From contig JAJHZJ010000061.1 in assembly GCA_023548195.1 (NCBI GenBank), forward strand, positions 4,918,297 through 4,982,296: a stretch of 64,000 nt of DNA. Direction: 5' to 3'. This document shows, in pieces, positions 1-10,639 of the stretch. Below the pieces are notes generated by a model, which did no database searches, had not been told where the DNA came from, and saw nothing but the letters and a program-made list of their open reading frames with translations. The position numbers were made by a program, and so were the translations under genes. This stretch comes from Bettongia penicillata ogilbyi. Lineage: Eukaryota > Chordata > Mammalia > Diprotodontia > Potoroidae. Each line of letters starts with the position of its first letter. Within the stretch, counting starts at the first letter, position 1.

Positions 1-17
1 TGCTTTCTTCGTAACTA

Positions 18-172
18 TCCTTATAGCATTATTTTCTCCCAGAAAAACTGAGGTTCACAGAGATTAAATAGCTAATCCTAATGCTAGGAGCAAAGCTTAG
101 ATTTGAACCCTGGTCCCCAGACTTCAATTCAATGAAAGTTCTGCTATCCATAATACCATACTGCCTTATTAT
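18..172 (-). mobile_element. MIR-type CORE-SINE fragment, antisense
   Basis: The plus strand carries the reverse complement of the MIR core: an 'aaactgagg' block, then 'gatttgaaccctgg', then a decayed head. The copy is old and partial. Confidence 0.7.
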
Positions 173-999
173 TTTCAGAATTCCATGTACTTGCCAAGAC
201 CTTAGGGGGAATGAGAATAAGGAAGAAAGAAAGGAGTGTTAGTTACTCTTTCATGCAAGATAGATCAGTTCACTGGTATGGCACACATTCAAGCTGGTTA
301 GCAGTTGGGCACACTCCTTTCCATACTCAGATTCCCTGGCCATAGTAATTTTGATTTCCCAGAGAATGGGCATAAAGACCCTGAAGAAACACCATTTCAA
401 ATTGCTTTCCAGCTCTTCCCTACCTTGTAGGCCTACTGAGATTCTACAGCCTCCTTCATTTGCATGTTGGAGGAATAACAGTGCCTAGGACTCCAGCTAT
501 CTCAGTAAGCTTATGGAGCCCAGAAAACCACATGGGTTCCTGCTCCCTACCCCATCCTGACCTATTCCACAGAAGTAAAATTAAGTTCAGATGAACATCA
601 AGGGCGACCTTAAATGAGAAAATAATTTCTCAAAGAAGAGGAATGCATGGAAGAGACGTGGCAGTCTGACTTCCTTGCCTCAGTGAGGGAATACAAGGGT
701 ACAGGATGTACACATTCGGGAGAAAAGAAGGAGAAGTTTATGAGCTAATTGTCTGCAAGGGCACCTCGGGTCATTTTCTGCACTAGCTGGTCAGAGCTAC
801 CTCTTTGCCCTCAGCCTGCCTCCCTGGGCACTCTGACTACAAAGTGTGGACTCACTGCCAAGTGCCTGGTCATCCTGGTCACTGCAAACTGCAGTAATTT
901 AGGGGGGATGGGCAAACACAAGTAGCTCATAGATGGGTCTGTGCCAGCCCAGATTTATACACAGCTTCCCTAATTCAGACTCCAAAGATCCCCTTAGCA

Positions 1000-1158
1000 C
1001 TGGGAGAGAGTTTAGAACATACTGAGTTCAATCTCTTCATTCATTTTACAGATAAGGAAGCTGAGACCCATAGGGATTAGGTGACTTGCCTAAGATCCTA
1101 CATCTAGTAAATGGTTGAGCAGGTACTCGTTTGCTTTCTCTGTGCTGCCACTCATTCT
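1000..1158 (-). mobile_element. MIR-type SINE fragment, antisense
   Basis: The text 'cattttacagataaggaag' followed by 'gtgacttgcctaagatcc' is the antisense core of MIR/MIR3 elements. The tRNA-like head side is degraded towards 1150. Confidence 0.75.
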
Positions 1159-1489
1159 ATGTCTATATTTTTGTTTGTTTGGGCAGTATTTCCAAATTCT
1201 TCCTAGAATTGATTACCTGTATCTACATGAGTTCTGTAAGTTAACAGCTTAATGATAAAAGATTTGGTAAAAGAAACACAATTTGATTAGAAACTTGGAG
1301 TAGTCTTATATTTCATTTTATTTGCTTTGTCATTCACTACCTTTGCCAATAAAACCATTCTGAGGACAGACAAGGTTTATTGGCCAAATGAATCCATGGG
1401 ATAGTCTATCGCCAAAAAGGCTACTCATCAAAGGAAAGAAATTTCTATGCTTCAAATTTTTCTCAATAATTTAGAAAAGTAAGACCATG

Positions 1490-1685
1490 GAGGACAATGG
1501 AAAGATTGTTGCCTCTGGAGAATCTGGGTTAAAATCCAACTTCTGACACTTAATTCTGCGTGACCTTGGGCAAGTGATTAACTTTTCTGAGCCCCAATTT
1601 CCTCCTCTATAAAATGTTGAAACTGAACCAGAAAGCCTCTTTGATATCTTCAGGTTCTAGTTCTAGGTTTCTTTGTTTTATATGA
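1490..1685 (+). mobile_element. MIR3-like CORE-SINE, sense
   Basis: It contains 'gtgaccttgggcaagtgatt' and 'cctcctctataaaatg', then a tail like 'gcctctttgatatcttcagg'. The order fits tRNA-like head, CORE and LINE-type tail. Confidence 0.75.
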
Positions 1686-1714
1686 ACCAGAAAAGTTCTT
1701 TCAGTCTACCAGAA

Positions 1715-1872
1715 TCCTACTTACCCTGTAGGACCAAGCTCAAGTTCAATGTCCTCTTTGAAATGCTACAAATTCCCATTTCACTTAATAGTCTATGCCC
1801 TACCATTTAGCACTACATTTTTATTAGGGTTTTATTTGTCTTATGTCTCATCTGTATCTTTGCATTAATAAG
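1715..1872 (+). mobile_element. L2-like LINE 3' fragment, sense
   Basis: The run of 'aagctcaagttcaatgtcct', 'cacttaatagtctatgccc' and 'catctgtatctttg' resembles the C-terminal coding end and 3' UTR of L2. It is heavily diverged. Confidence 0.45.
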
Positions 1873-1875
1873 TCA

Positions 1876-2003
1876 CAAAGCGTTTTCCATACATAATCTC
1901 CATTTGAGCCTCACCATTTGGCTTTGGGAACAATGTCCTGCAGGTATTGTTCTCCCTCTTTTACAGATGAGGAAACTGAGTTAAAGATATCAAGTTGTAT
2001 GAG
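1876..2003 (-). mobile_element. MIR-type SINE fragment, antisense
   Basis: An antisense MIR 3' half: 'catttgagcctcacca', then 'ttttacagatgaggaaactg' at about 1960-1980. The head is missing. Confidence 0.7.
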
Positions 2004-2239
2004 AATAATTTTAATGCAAAATGAAGTTTTAGCTTATTGCTCTCCTACATTACTTTAGTCTATTTAATATCTCTTCAGTCACTATAAATGTATCATTGCT
2101 GTATCATTGTGAAAGGAAAGCAGTGAAAATTTTACATGTTGAAATTTCTTTTGTCAACCAACATATTTCTCTAATATTATCTTTCAGAGTGCCTTAATGT
2201 TTTAAAACCAGTGTTCCTAATGTTTATGGTGATTTTTTG

Positions 2240-2490
2240 GGTGCAGCTAGGTGGTTCAGTGGTTAGAGTGCTGAACCTGGAGTCAAGAAGATATATTCCT
2301 GAGTTCAAATCCATCTTCAGACAATAGCTGTGTGACCCTGGGCAAGTCACTTAACCCTATTCGCCACAGTTTCCTCCTCTGTAAAATGAGCTGGAGAAGG
2401 AAATGGCAAACCACTCCACCACCTTTGTCAAGAAAACTCCAAATGGAGTCATGTAGAGTTGGACATGACTGAAAAATGACTGAACAACTG
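2240..2490 (+). mobile_element. RTE-tailed SINE, near full length, with target-site duplication
   Basis: This is a complete copy of the most recognisable SINE in the window. The tRNA-like head 'gcagctaggtggttcagtgg' is followed by a CORE block with 'tgtgaccctgggcaagtcac'. The tail has 'ggcaaaccactcca' and 'gagttggacatgactgaa'. The tail resembles the 3' end of RTE/BovB LINEs, which would supply mobilisation in trans. The flanks at 2226-2237 and 2492-2503 match at 10 of 12 bases and look like a target-site duplication. Confidence 0.88.
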
Positions 2491-2564
2491 AATGGTGGTT
2501 TTACAGCCTGCTTCAGGATAATTAATGGTGGTTAAGTTGCCATTCTTCACTTTACTTTGACTGA

Positions 2565-2622
2565 TGCTGAGTCTGGAGTTAAACAGCCTGTGTTCAAATC
2601 CCAGCTCTGTTCCTTATAGACA
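2565..2622 (+). mobile_element. MIR fragment, sense
   Basis: A short block with 'gtgttcaaatcccagctctg' matches the MIR head/CORE junction. It is truncated by the antisense MIR3-like element that follows. Confidence 0.5.
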
Positions 2623-2636
2623 TCTATGAGAAGGCC

Positions 2637-2815
2637 ACAGAATTATAAATTCAGAGCTGGGCAGGATGTTTCAGGCCATCTAATCTAACCCCCTCATTTT
2701 ACAGATGAAGAAGTTGAGACCCCAAGAAGAAAAGGACTTTACTTAAGGTCACACAGGTCCTAAGCAGCAGAACTCCAAATCCATTGCTCTTCTCAATATA
2801 ACCATTTGCTTTTCA
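2637..2815 (-). mobile_element. MIR3-like SINE, antisense
   Basis: It begins 'cagaattataaattcagagc' and runs through 'ctaaccccctcattttacag' and 'ggtcacacaggtcc'. The order is the typical antisense MIR3/L3-tail arrangement. Confidence 0.75.
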
Positions 2816-2829
2816 GGATATACCATATA

Positions 2830-3600
2830 ATCCCTTCTAGCTCTACATTTCCAAAAGTATTTGTAAAACCAATGTCAATTGCAAGTGTATGGTGCTGCCA
2901 GTCGATCTGTTAGACCCTGCAGCAGAAGGCTGAGACAAAAATGAGGGGAAAATTTGAACCTGATCTAATGAAATTGAACACTTACTTTCCTTTTCTATTT
3001 TTCTTTAAAATTTAATGCAGTACAACCAATTCCATCACCACAGTGTATTTCTATCTCATCCCAAAATGCAGGGAAAATTTAAGAATTAATCATAAACTTA
3101 TGGATAAGATGTTGTATTTTATTAGTTACCCACTCCAAATCATTCCATTGAGAACCAGAAACCCCTCCACATTGGCCACGTGAGCACGATTCCCCGCTTT
3201 CACATTTAGCAATCCTAGCTGCCAACAATGCGGCTGATTCATTGTAATGGAGCTTCAGCTGGCAAGAAAGGTGGCATTCTGCAGCAATGCAGCAAAATCT
3301 TGGAATGACCTGAGCCCTTGGAGAATGGTTCATGTGGTTCCTTAATATGATGGAAGATATGAGATGTCTGTAGGCACCATTGATTGCAATATCTTTCTTT
3401 GCAGCCCTGGGAAGGTAAAAGAATGAGGAGAATTGTCACAATGAAGAATCTTCCCTTAGCACTTATACCAAGAGACCAAGTTTTGTCCCTTCTCCTCAAA
3501 GAAGGCTGATCTGCTCTAGACCTCCCCAATGGAAGGTTCTTCTCTTCTTGCCCCCCACTGCCTTACAAAAATAAATGTTCTGTTAGATTGAAGAGCCATG
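2830..3600. other. Unique sequence, nothing recognised
   Basis: No repeat was recognised. Two overlapping reading frames of 84 and 96 codons lie on the minus strand at 3079-3529. They show no family motif or composition bias and are treated as chance. Confidence 0.4.
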
Positions 3601-3611
3601 GCAGCAGGGAA

Positions 3612-3700
3612 GTGATTCTAGATTTGAAGTTAAAAAGGACCTTAGAGATCCTCTAGCCCAGACATTACAGGGGGTTAAGTGACTTGCCCTGAAAATAATC
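3612..3700 (-). mobile_element. MIR3-like fragment, antisense
   Basis: The stretch 'aaaaaggaccttagagatcc' followed by 'gttaagtgacttgccct' is an antisense MIR3 start with an internal deletion. Confidence 0.55.
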
Positions 3701-3761
3701 AAACAGGAAATAAATTGGACAAATTTACTTAAGGGTGATTTGGTTTCACAGGGAATAAGAA

Positions 3762-3970
3762 TAATAGCACATAAGTACTTTAGAAATTACAAAGCTCCTT
3801 ACTGTGCACTAGCCCTTTTGATCTCACAACTGATTAAGTACTCAAAATCTAATGCCCAAATTTGACTGATGAGGAAATTGAGTCCCAAGGAAATTATGTG
3901 ATTTGCCCAAGGTAATATAGCTCAAAATCTAGACTTTAGAATCCCAGGTCAGTATCCTTCATACCACCCC
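3762..3970 (-). mobile_element. MIR-type SINE, antisense
   Basis: It contains 'gatgaggaaattgagtccc', 'gtgatttgcccaaggtaat' and a decayed head near 3960. Most of the element length is present. Confidence 0.7.
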
Positions 3971-4373
3971 ATGGTGTTAAATCAGAATAAATGCCAACAG
4001 GTATTAGAATATGAGATGATTTCAACCCTCTCGTAGCAAATAAAGGCTTCAATTAGAGAGGGAGTAAAAAAAATAGAAAAGAAGGGATGGAAAATTTCTC
4101 TCTCTACCATGTGGTTAGCTATATTTATGCTCTTGAGATTTGGAGAACAGCACTTATTCCCACTGAAAGGAAGAATTATCTTGATTATTTCATCCACTCA
4201 AGGATTTTCTAATTTTATTCAAAAAGCTGTAGATGTATGTTTCATTTCCACTATATAAAGTTATAATAATGGGCCTCACTATGTCTCTATATTTTGGAGG
4301 GTCAAAATATTTTGAATTGGAACTCAAATGATGAAATAGATGATAGTAGTTGTAAAACTAGTTAAATAAGTAC

Positions 4374-4650
4374 TCAATGCTATCCACTCCCAGAGAAGAA
4401 CTGATGGAGTTGAATGCAGATGGAAGCATAATTTTTTCACTTTATTTTTTGGGAGGGATAAGAGTTCTGGGGTTTTTTTATTTTTTGTAATATGGCTAAC
4501 ATGGAACTATGTTTTGCATGATCTTACAGGTATCTTTGCTATCCATTTCTTGCCTTCACAATGGGTAGAGGAGGAGTGGGAAGGAGGAAGAAAATTCAGA
4601 ACTCAAATTTTTAAAAAATTAATGGTAAAAAATAAATAAATAAAATTTTA
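4374..4650 (+). repeat. Unassigned A-tailed retroelement 3' end, copy 1
   Basis: This segment aligns with 41808-42095. Shared blocks are 'gaatgcagat' plus 'gaagca', 'tttttcactttatttt', 'gactaacat/ggctaacat', 'atatgttttgcatgat' and 'aactcaaa'. Both copies end in an A-rich ATAAA-type tail, as retroelements do. I cannot assign a family. Confidence 0.6.
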
Positions 4651-4747
4651 CAATTAAGTATTCTGTGAGGTAGTTTATTTTATTTATGTAGAAAGAGTCC
4701 AGCAATGCAAATCTAGACGTAGGCGAGTGAAGGGTCCAGAAAAAGAC

Positions 4748-4935
4748 ACTATGGTATAGTGGGAAAAAAATGGGCTGAGGTTCTCAACAGTCATAGAGTG
4801 ATTTATTTATGTCTCTGAACCTCAGTTTCTATATCTTTAAAATGAGGATAATAATCTCTATGCTACTTACTTCACAGGGTGGTCATGAGAAAAGTGCTTA
4901 GAAAGCACTAAATAAATTTGAGCAAATATTTGGAT
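4748..4935 (+). mobile_element. MIR SINE, sense
   Basis: A sense MIR with 'ctctgaacctcagtttct', 'aaaatgaggataataat' and the 3' block 'gaaaagtgcttagaaagcac'. Its CORE-to-3'-end order is intact. Confidence 0.75.
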
Positions 4936-5254
4936 TATAACAAGCTTCAAGAAGTTTTAGACAAAATGTTCTGATGTGACTTAAGTTTTAATTAGAGGAC
5001 ATTGCCTCAGTTTTGTGAAGTTTTGACACTAAGCGAAAGTCCACAGGGATTTTTCTTCCAGAGAATTGCTAGGCAAAGCACTCACTGATTCCAGGAAGGG
5101 AAAAGCTCTGAGCATTTTATAGTCTCATTATGACCTTTCAGTACAGCGATAATTTAGAAAGAAAAATGAAACTATTTCGGGAACAAGGAAATTTCTCTCT
5201 TTTGTTAGTGCAAACCAATGACATAGCGATTTTTCATAATGGATAGCATTCTAT

Positions 5255-5645
5255 CAGCACAGGGGACCTTCCCAGTGAAAAAACTGTTCCTTTTTCCTGG
5301 AATAACCTCTCTCCCCGACTTGGACTGTTAAAATCTTCTACAATTAAAGAGTCCAATTGAATTGTCACTTCCTCTATGAGGTCTTCTCTCATACCTACTA
5401 TTGGTATTGACTCTCCCCCCACCACACACCATAAATATCTTTCCATAACCCTTTGTTTTTCACCCCTATAATTTGTTTCTCATGTAATATTGTAAATTAA
5501 CATTATTTATGCTTATATGCTGTGTTTAGTAGACTAAACTGTAAACTTCAAGAGGGCAAAAGACCAGTCTTATCAAAACTTGCACAGAGAGCTGCCAGTG
5601 GTTAATAGAAAGTGGTTCATATATATTTGTTGGATGAATTAACGA
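5255..5645 (+). mobile_element. L2 LINE 3' end, sense
   Basis: It follows the L2 end: 'ttcctctatgaggtcttctc', then 'aactgtaaacttcaagaggg' and a terminal 'atatttgttggatgaatt'. It covers the last codons and the 3' UTR. The 70-codon minus-strand frame inside is a shadow. Confidence 0.7.
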
Positions 5646-5768
5646 ACTGATAAATGAGAGAATCAGTGGACTGAAGGAAGCTGGGAATTCTGTCATTCAA
5701 ATATTATATGAGTTGAACAGAATTTGGTTCCTTGCTATAAGTAGTTAATAAATTCCTAGTACAAGAGG

Positions 5769-6016
5769 TTAAGGTAGATAGTACCATGGATAGTGCACTG
5801 GGCCTGGAGTCAGGAAGACTCATCTTCATGAGTTCAAACCAAGCCCCAGATATTTACTAGCTGTGTGACCCTGAACAAGTCACTTAACCCTGTTTGCCTC
5901 AGTTTCCTCCTCTGTAAAATGATCCAGAGAAGGAAACAACTCCAGTATCTTTGCCAACAAACCCAAAATAGGGTCACAAAGAGTCAGACACATGACTGAA
6001 ATGACTAAACAACAAA
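5769..6016 (+). mobile_element. RTE-tailed SINE, sense
   Basis: It reads from 'ccatggatagtgcactgggc' through 'tgtgaccctgaacaagtcac' to the tail 'agagtcagacacatgactga'. It is flanked by a 32-base imperfect direct repeat at 5741-5772 and 6020-6051, with 27 of 32 bases identical. That is longer than a usual target-site duplication. Confidence 0.85.
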
Positions 6017-6144
6017 TAGGTAGTTGATAGATTCCTAGAACAGGAGGCTAACCCCAAGTACAGAAGGGCTAAAACATTAACCCTTTACTCTCCATGGATG
6101 CGATACAATATTTATTAAGGCTTTTCAAGAAGTCATTCTATTCC

Positions 6145-6252
6145 ACAATCATTTATGATGTACTGCCATAACTGAACACTATTAGTTGTACCAGGAATAA
6201 AAAATAAAATAAAAACACAACTTTTCCCTCAAGGAGTGTACAATCTAACATA
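6145..6252 (-). mobile_element. L2 3' end, antisense
   Basis: Weak antisense L2 terminus, ending in 'ccctcaaggagtgtacaatc'. This is the reverse complement of the conserved 'gagctccttgagg' motif of the L2 3' UTR. Confidence 0.45.
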
Positions 6253-6457
6253 AGAAGTCATTTTTAGTCTGACCTTACAGTAAATAATTTGGAGAACAGT
6301 TTATACATGCTTTATTTTTCCTTAAAAGACTCTACTTTGCTTTAGATCTCTTGGAATCAGGGGCTCTTCCATGGTTATGAAGGAGGAAACTCTTCCCAGC
6401 CTTCCTCATAGTTATTCACAACAGTCAAACTAAATGGTAGATTTTCTGTTTTTATAC

Positions 6458-6582
6458 ACCCACACACATATACATATATACATACATATACATATACACA
6501 CACACAGATGTACATATAGATTTTAATAGATAATATATTTTTATAATGTCATATATATATTTTCATACACATACACACACGT
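6458..6582. repeat. CA/TA-rich low-complexity tract
   Basis: Alternating purine-pyrimidine sequence of CA, TA and TACA units, interrupted by about 40 bases of AT-rich DNA. Confidence 0.85.
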
Positions 6583-6589
6583 TACATTT

Positions 6590-6805
6590 GTATGTTGCTT
6601 TAAGGCTTATTAAGCAGTCTCTCTCAGAAGTCTGTAAGGCAGGCAGTGTCAGTATCATTGTCCCCATTTTAGAGATAAAGAAATGGAGGCTCAGGGTTAT
6701 AGACTGATTTGGACCCAAAACTGCTGGTTAATTGACAGAGCCAAGACTTCAGCCAAAATCTTCCAACCACCCAGCCCACACTGCTCACTCTACCATACTA
6801 ATCCT
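6590..6805 (-). mobile_element. MIR SINE, antisense
   Basis: An antisense MIR with 'tccccattttagagataaag' and 'gaggctcagggtta', then the head towards 6800. The (CA)n tract begins directly after it. Confidence 0.65.
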
Positions 6806-6808
6806 CCC

Positions 6809-6809
<1 letters not shown>

Positions 6810-6859
<50 letters not shown>
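6810..6859. repeat. (CA)n microsatellite, 25 units
   Basis: A perfect (CA)25 tract. It explains the poly-His/Thr part of the 66-codon plus-strand frame around it. Confidence 0.97.
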
Positions 6860-6861
<2 letters not shown>

Positions 6862-7179
6862 CTACCATCCCACAGCTGTCTAACCTTGTCATATTTTAAC
6901 TGTTCACTCAAGCTGCATACTTCTACAACAGAGGGGCCCTGTAAGGTATTGATTTTTATTAAGCTTGCATTAAGCACTTAGCAGAAGGCAGCAATAAATT
7001 AGTAACCACCTCAGTGCTTTCCAAGTATAGCTAAAGTGGAACACAGCAGAGTTCTGAGATGAATACCAAATATGCCCTATTTTGAGGAAGTTAACAGAGA
7101 AGAAAAAGAAAGATATGTAGAAGCAGGGAAGACAGGAGGGAGAGGAAAACTCAAAAAGGAAGGCAAAAGTAATAACAGT

Positions 7180-7303
7180 AAGAATTCACATTTTTATGGC
7201 TACTTTCAGATTTATAAAGTACTTACTGAAAGATAGGGAATGGAATTATTATGATTATCCCCATCTTACAGATGAGGAAACTGAGGCTCAGAAAGGTGAA
7301 GTC
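7180..7303 (-). mobile_element. MIR fragment, antisense
   Basis: It contains 'attatgattatccccatctt' and 'gatgaggaaactgaggctca', the 3' half of MIR in antisense. It abuts the long L2 copy that follows. Confidence 0.75.
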
Positions 7304-7460
7304 CATTAATCAGTATTATTAAATGCCTCTTTGTACCAGGCACTGTGCTAGGTGCTATGCATACAAATACAAAAGCTAGACAAGGAGCTGCCCTCAAGAA
7401 GCTTACATTCTCCCAGAGAGATACGACGTATCCATAGATTAAGTAAATATAGGAAATGCA

Positions 7461-7525
7461 GGGTGGCCCAAAAGTCTCTGTGCAGTTTTAAGCTATTTAC
7501 TGCAGTGAGACTTTTGGGGCATCCC
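7461..7525. mobile_element. Short mariner-like hairpin element (MITE)
   Basis: The arms 'gggtggcccaaaagtctc' (7461-7478) and 'gagacttttggggcatccc' (7507-7525) are near-perfect reverse complements. Homology extends inwards over 'gcagt', with an AT-rich centre. The 'cccaaaagtct' end is typical of mariner-type transposons known to me. It sits inside the antisense L2 copy, which continues on both sides. Confidence 0.7.
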
Positions 7526-8149
7526 AGATACAAAATAAAAACAAAGAATTTTCAGAGTGGAATGAGAACAAACAACCAGAAGAATCAAGAAAAGGCTCCT
7601 GTGTTGGGTGAAATTTACTCTGAGCCTTAATGGGTTCTAACAGATGGAGGCAAGGAGAGAGAGCATTCCAGGCAGGGGATAGAGCTTATGCAGGGGTATG
7701 GAGGCAGGAGATGTGATCTCATTTACAGGTAACAGCAAGTAAGTCAATTTGGCTGGAGGATAGAATGTATGAGGAGGGGCTAACGTAATCAATTCAGAAA
7801 GATATGCTAGAGCCAAATTGTAAGGAATTTTAAATGCCAAGCAAAAGAATTTATAGTTTATCATCAAGGCAATAGGGAGCCACTGGACATTCTTGCATAG
7901 GAAAGAAACACAGTCAGACCTGTACTTTAAAATATCAATTTAGCAGCTAAGTTGAAAATGAATTGGATATGGTTTGCAGACACCGGTAAAACAGTGGTGC
8001 CTTTAAGACATAAAGTCATAAGGAGGGATTAGTTATGGGGAAACATGAGCTCTGTTAAAGATGTTCAGTTTTAGATCTCTCTGAGATACCTAGGATGATC
8101 TATCAAGCAAGAAGATGGAAATGCAGGACTGAAGTTCAGGAAGGAAGGA

Positions 8150-8366
8150 AAGTAACATTTATTAAGTACCTACTGTATGACAGGCACTGGGCTAAGCACT
8201 TGATGCACACAGCAACCCTGTGAAGTAGGTGCTATTATTATCCCCATTTTATAGATGAGGCTGACTGAAGTGACCTAGGATCACACAGCTAGTAAGCACC
8301 TGAGGCTGGATTTGCTCTGAGGTCTCCCTGACTCTAGGCCCAGTGTAACTGTGCACCACCTACCTG
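8150..8366 (-). mobile_element. MIR-type SINE, antisense, inserted in L2
   Basis: A near full-length antisense copy: 'taagtacctactgtatgaca', 'attattatccccattttata', 'gatcacacagctagtaagca' and the head 'caccacctacctgcctc'. L2 sequence flanks it on both sides. Confidence 0.82.
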
Positions 8367-8502
8367 CCTCTAGGAGAGAGATGAGGTTTGCATGTGTGGA
8401 TTTGGGAGGTATCTGCACAGAGATGATCATCAAATCTGTGGAGAAACTAAGATCACCAAGAGAACAGGCAGAGAAAAAGAAGGCACCCAGGACAGAGCTC
8501 TG

Positions 8503-8716
8503 GAGTTGTTCAGTTATATCCAACTCTTTGTGATCCCTTGGATCATGATGCATCAGTACTGGGTTATTTGTTTGTTTTGCATAGATACTGTTTCCTTCTC
8601 CAATAGATTAAAGCAAACAGAGGTGAAGTGACTTGCCCAGAGTCACACAGCTAGTAAATACCTGAGAGTAGATTTGAACTCAGATCCAGCTCTCTATCAA
8701 CTGAGCTACCTGGCTA
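8503..8716 (-). mobile_element. RTE-tailed SINE, antisense, inserted in L2
   Basis: The tail end comes first ('gttgttcagttatatccaac', 'ctttgtgatccc'). The CORE follows ('gtgacttgcccagagtcaca'), then the head ('tcaactgagctacctggc'). The tail is internally shortened. L2 resumes at about 8717. Confidence 0.8.
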
Positions 8717-9021
8717 CTCTCACCCAGAATGGATAGAACATGGATGATGACCCTGCAAAGGACCCTGAGAAGACTGTCAGACAGACAGGAAGAGAATCAT
8801 GTGACAGCTGTGACATAAAAATCCTGAAGGAAGAAGCTGGTCAACAATGTCAGACATTAAAAGGAGATTAAAATGGGTGAGGTCTGAGGAAAAAGCTATT
8901 GCATTTAATAATAAAGAGTTCATTGGCAACCTTAGAGAGTACAGCTTTAAATGGACTGTGAAAGAAGCTAGATTATAAAGAGTTGAGAAGGGAATGGGAG
9001 GTGAGAAAGTTGAGGTGATAT

Positions 9022-9580
9022 TGTAATGCTAATGAGAGTTAAAGATCTTCCCCACCCATTAATGGGTCTGTCCATTAAGGGGAGATTGATTGGGAGAGAT
9101 TTGTTTTGTAGGAAGGCCCAAGGAGGCTCAAGGATTGTAATGCCCTTTTATTCTGAAAAGTGTATAAATACTCTGAGGTAAGGTTTTATTTTGGGGGCTT
9201 ACTCATTGGAAGTGTTTGTTTGACCACATGAGACTCTGGGCAGCTGCTAAGGAGCCCCCCAGCTTTGAAAACCCAGATGTTGGTGCTTCTCTCTCTTGTA
9301 ACTATGTATGTATGGTCAGACAGTTGGACCTGTCTATTGATCTGTGATGTATGTATTGCTTATGGTTAGACACTTTGGAAACCCTCTCTGTTGGTCTTTA
9401 TTTCTCTGTATTTTCTCTGAAGTTCAGGGTGCTTACTTTCTCCCCTGAACTAAGTGAATGATATATGTGCTTGATTAAAGTGATTGCTGATCCCTCAAAA
9501 GTTGCTTTCCTTTTAGAAAAGCAGATTTAAGACCCTGTACAGTAGGCTCTCCTGTGTATGCTGGAATCCTTGTTGTTACA
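9022..9580 (+). mobile_element. Solo LTR of an endogenous retrovirus-like element
   Basis: The 559-base unit starts TG and ends CA. A TATA-like 'gtataaata' lies at 9162 and an 'attaaag' polyadenylation-like signal at 9474. The flanks 'gatat' (9017-9021) and 'gatag' (9581-9585) fit a 5-base target duplication with one change. The host L2 reads through it. No gag, pol or env sequence is present, so it is a recombined solo LTR. It shares its 5' and 3' parts with 56760-57114. Confidence 0.85.
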
Positions 9581-9639
9581 GATAGGTATAAACAGCTTTT
9601 TCTATGAATCTGGCTGTGAAGGGAAATGGGGAGAGGGAT

Positions 9640-9862
9640 ATGAAATACCTACTATGTGCCAAGCACTATGCTAAGTGTTTACAATTATCTCATTTGATCT
9701 TGGGAGGTAAGTGCTATTATTATCCCTATTTTGTAGTTGAAGAAACTGAGGCAAACAGGTGAAGTGACTTGGTTAGGGTCACTTGGCTAGTAGGTATCTG
9801 AGGTCAGATTTGAACTCAGGTTTTCCCGACTCTAGACCCAGTGTTCTATTCATTGCACAGAC
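9640..9862 (-). mobile_element. MIR-type SINE, antisense, inserted in L2
   Basis: It runs 'cctactatgtgccaagcact', 'gaagaaactgaggcaaacag', 'ggtatctgaggtcagatttg', then the head near 9860. Antisense L2 flanks it. Confidence 0.8.
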
Positions 9863-10639
9863 TGGTATAGAGAATATAGTTATAGTATGATGGCTTAATG
9901 AGATGGTGAGATTAGGTGAAGTAGGGATTTTTGTTTGTTAGGGTTTTTTGTTTATTTTTAGGCTAGGGGAGATCCATGCATGTCTGTAGACAGCACAGAG
10001 CTAGTTAATGGATAAGGACAGTGTGAAAATTAGAGAGGTAATGGAGGTGCAGGCTTGTAGAGGAGACAGGCAGGTATGGAATCAAAGGCAAAAACAGAGG
10101 GTGTGGTACTGGTAAGAAAAGGATCAAATCATCCTCCAAGAAGGGAGTAAAAGAATAGAAATTAGGGGAAAGGTTGATTTTAAGGTGATGTTTAAAGTGC
10201 GGGACTGTGGAGAAGGGGAAGTTCCTGATCGATGGCCTCAAATTTTTCAGTGAAGTGTGAGGCGAGATCCTCTGCTGAGAGAGCATGGAGAAGGGTTGGT
10301 GTCAAGGGTGAGAGGACAGAGAATAAGGTCTGGAATTGACTTTGAAAAGCCAAAGAGCCAGAAAGTCCTGGAGTAAAGTTGACACTTACTATATAGCAAA
10401 ATATATGAATATAACATATAAAACTAAGGAAAATAAAATACAAGCAGAGTTCTGTAAGTTGTGAGGCTAAGAATTTAATTTTTGTGAATAATGTGGAAAG
10501 AATGAGAAACACCAGCTTTGGTAAAGATGGAATTCCAGTTGAGGATGGAATCAGTAAACAGAAATGGACTCAGTATTTCTTGATAGTGCTTTGTATCCAA
10601 GCCTTATTTCTCCCAATAAGGTCAGATACCCCTAAAGGA

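Larger units (their letters stand above)
7305..10350 (-). mobile_element. L2 LINE with reverse-transcriptase region, antisense, five times interrupted
   Basis: Read on the minus strand, this is one L2 copy. The 3' end lies at about 7305-7460, where 'tgtgctaggtgctatgcat' and 'ccctcaagaagcttacattc' occur. ORF2 continues to about 10350. Recognisable antisense ORF2 blocks are 'gcaatagggagccactgg' (7870), the RT-box region near 8400, 'cattggcaaccttagagag' (8922), 'gtataaacagctttttct' (9586) and 'tcaaatttttcagtgaagtg' (10238). The Y/FADD box has decayed, reading about C-A-D-T. The copy is split by elements at 7461-7525, 8150-8366, 8503-8716, 9022-9580 and 9640-9862. Net L2 sequence is about 1.75 kb. 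It is not functional. Confidence 0.8.
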
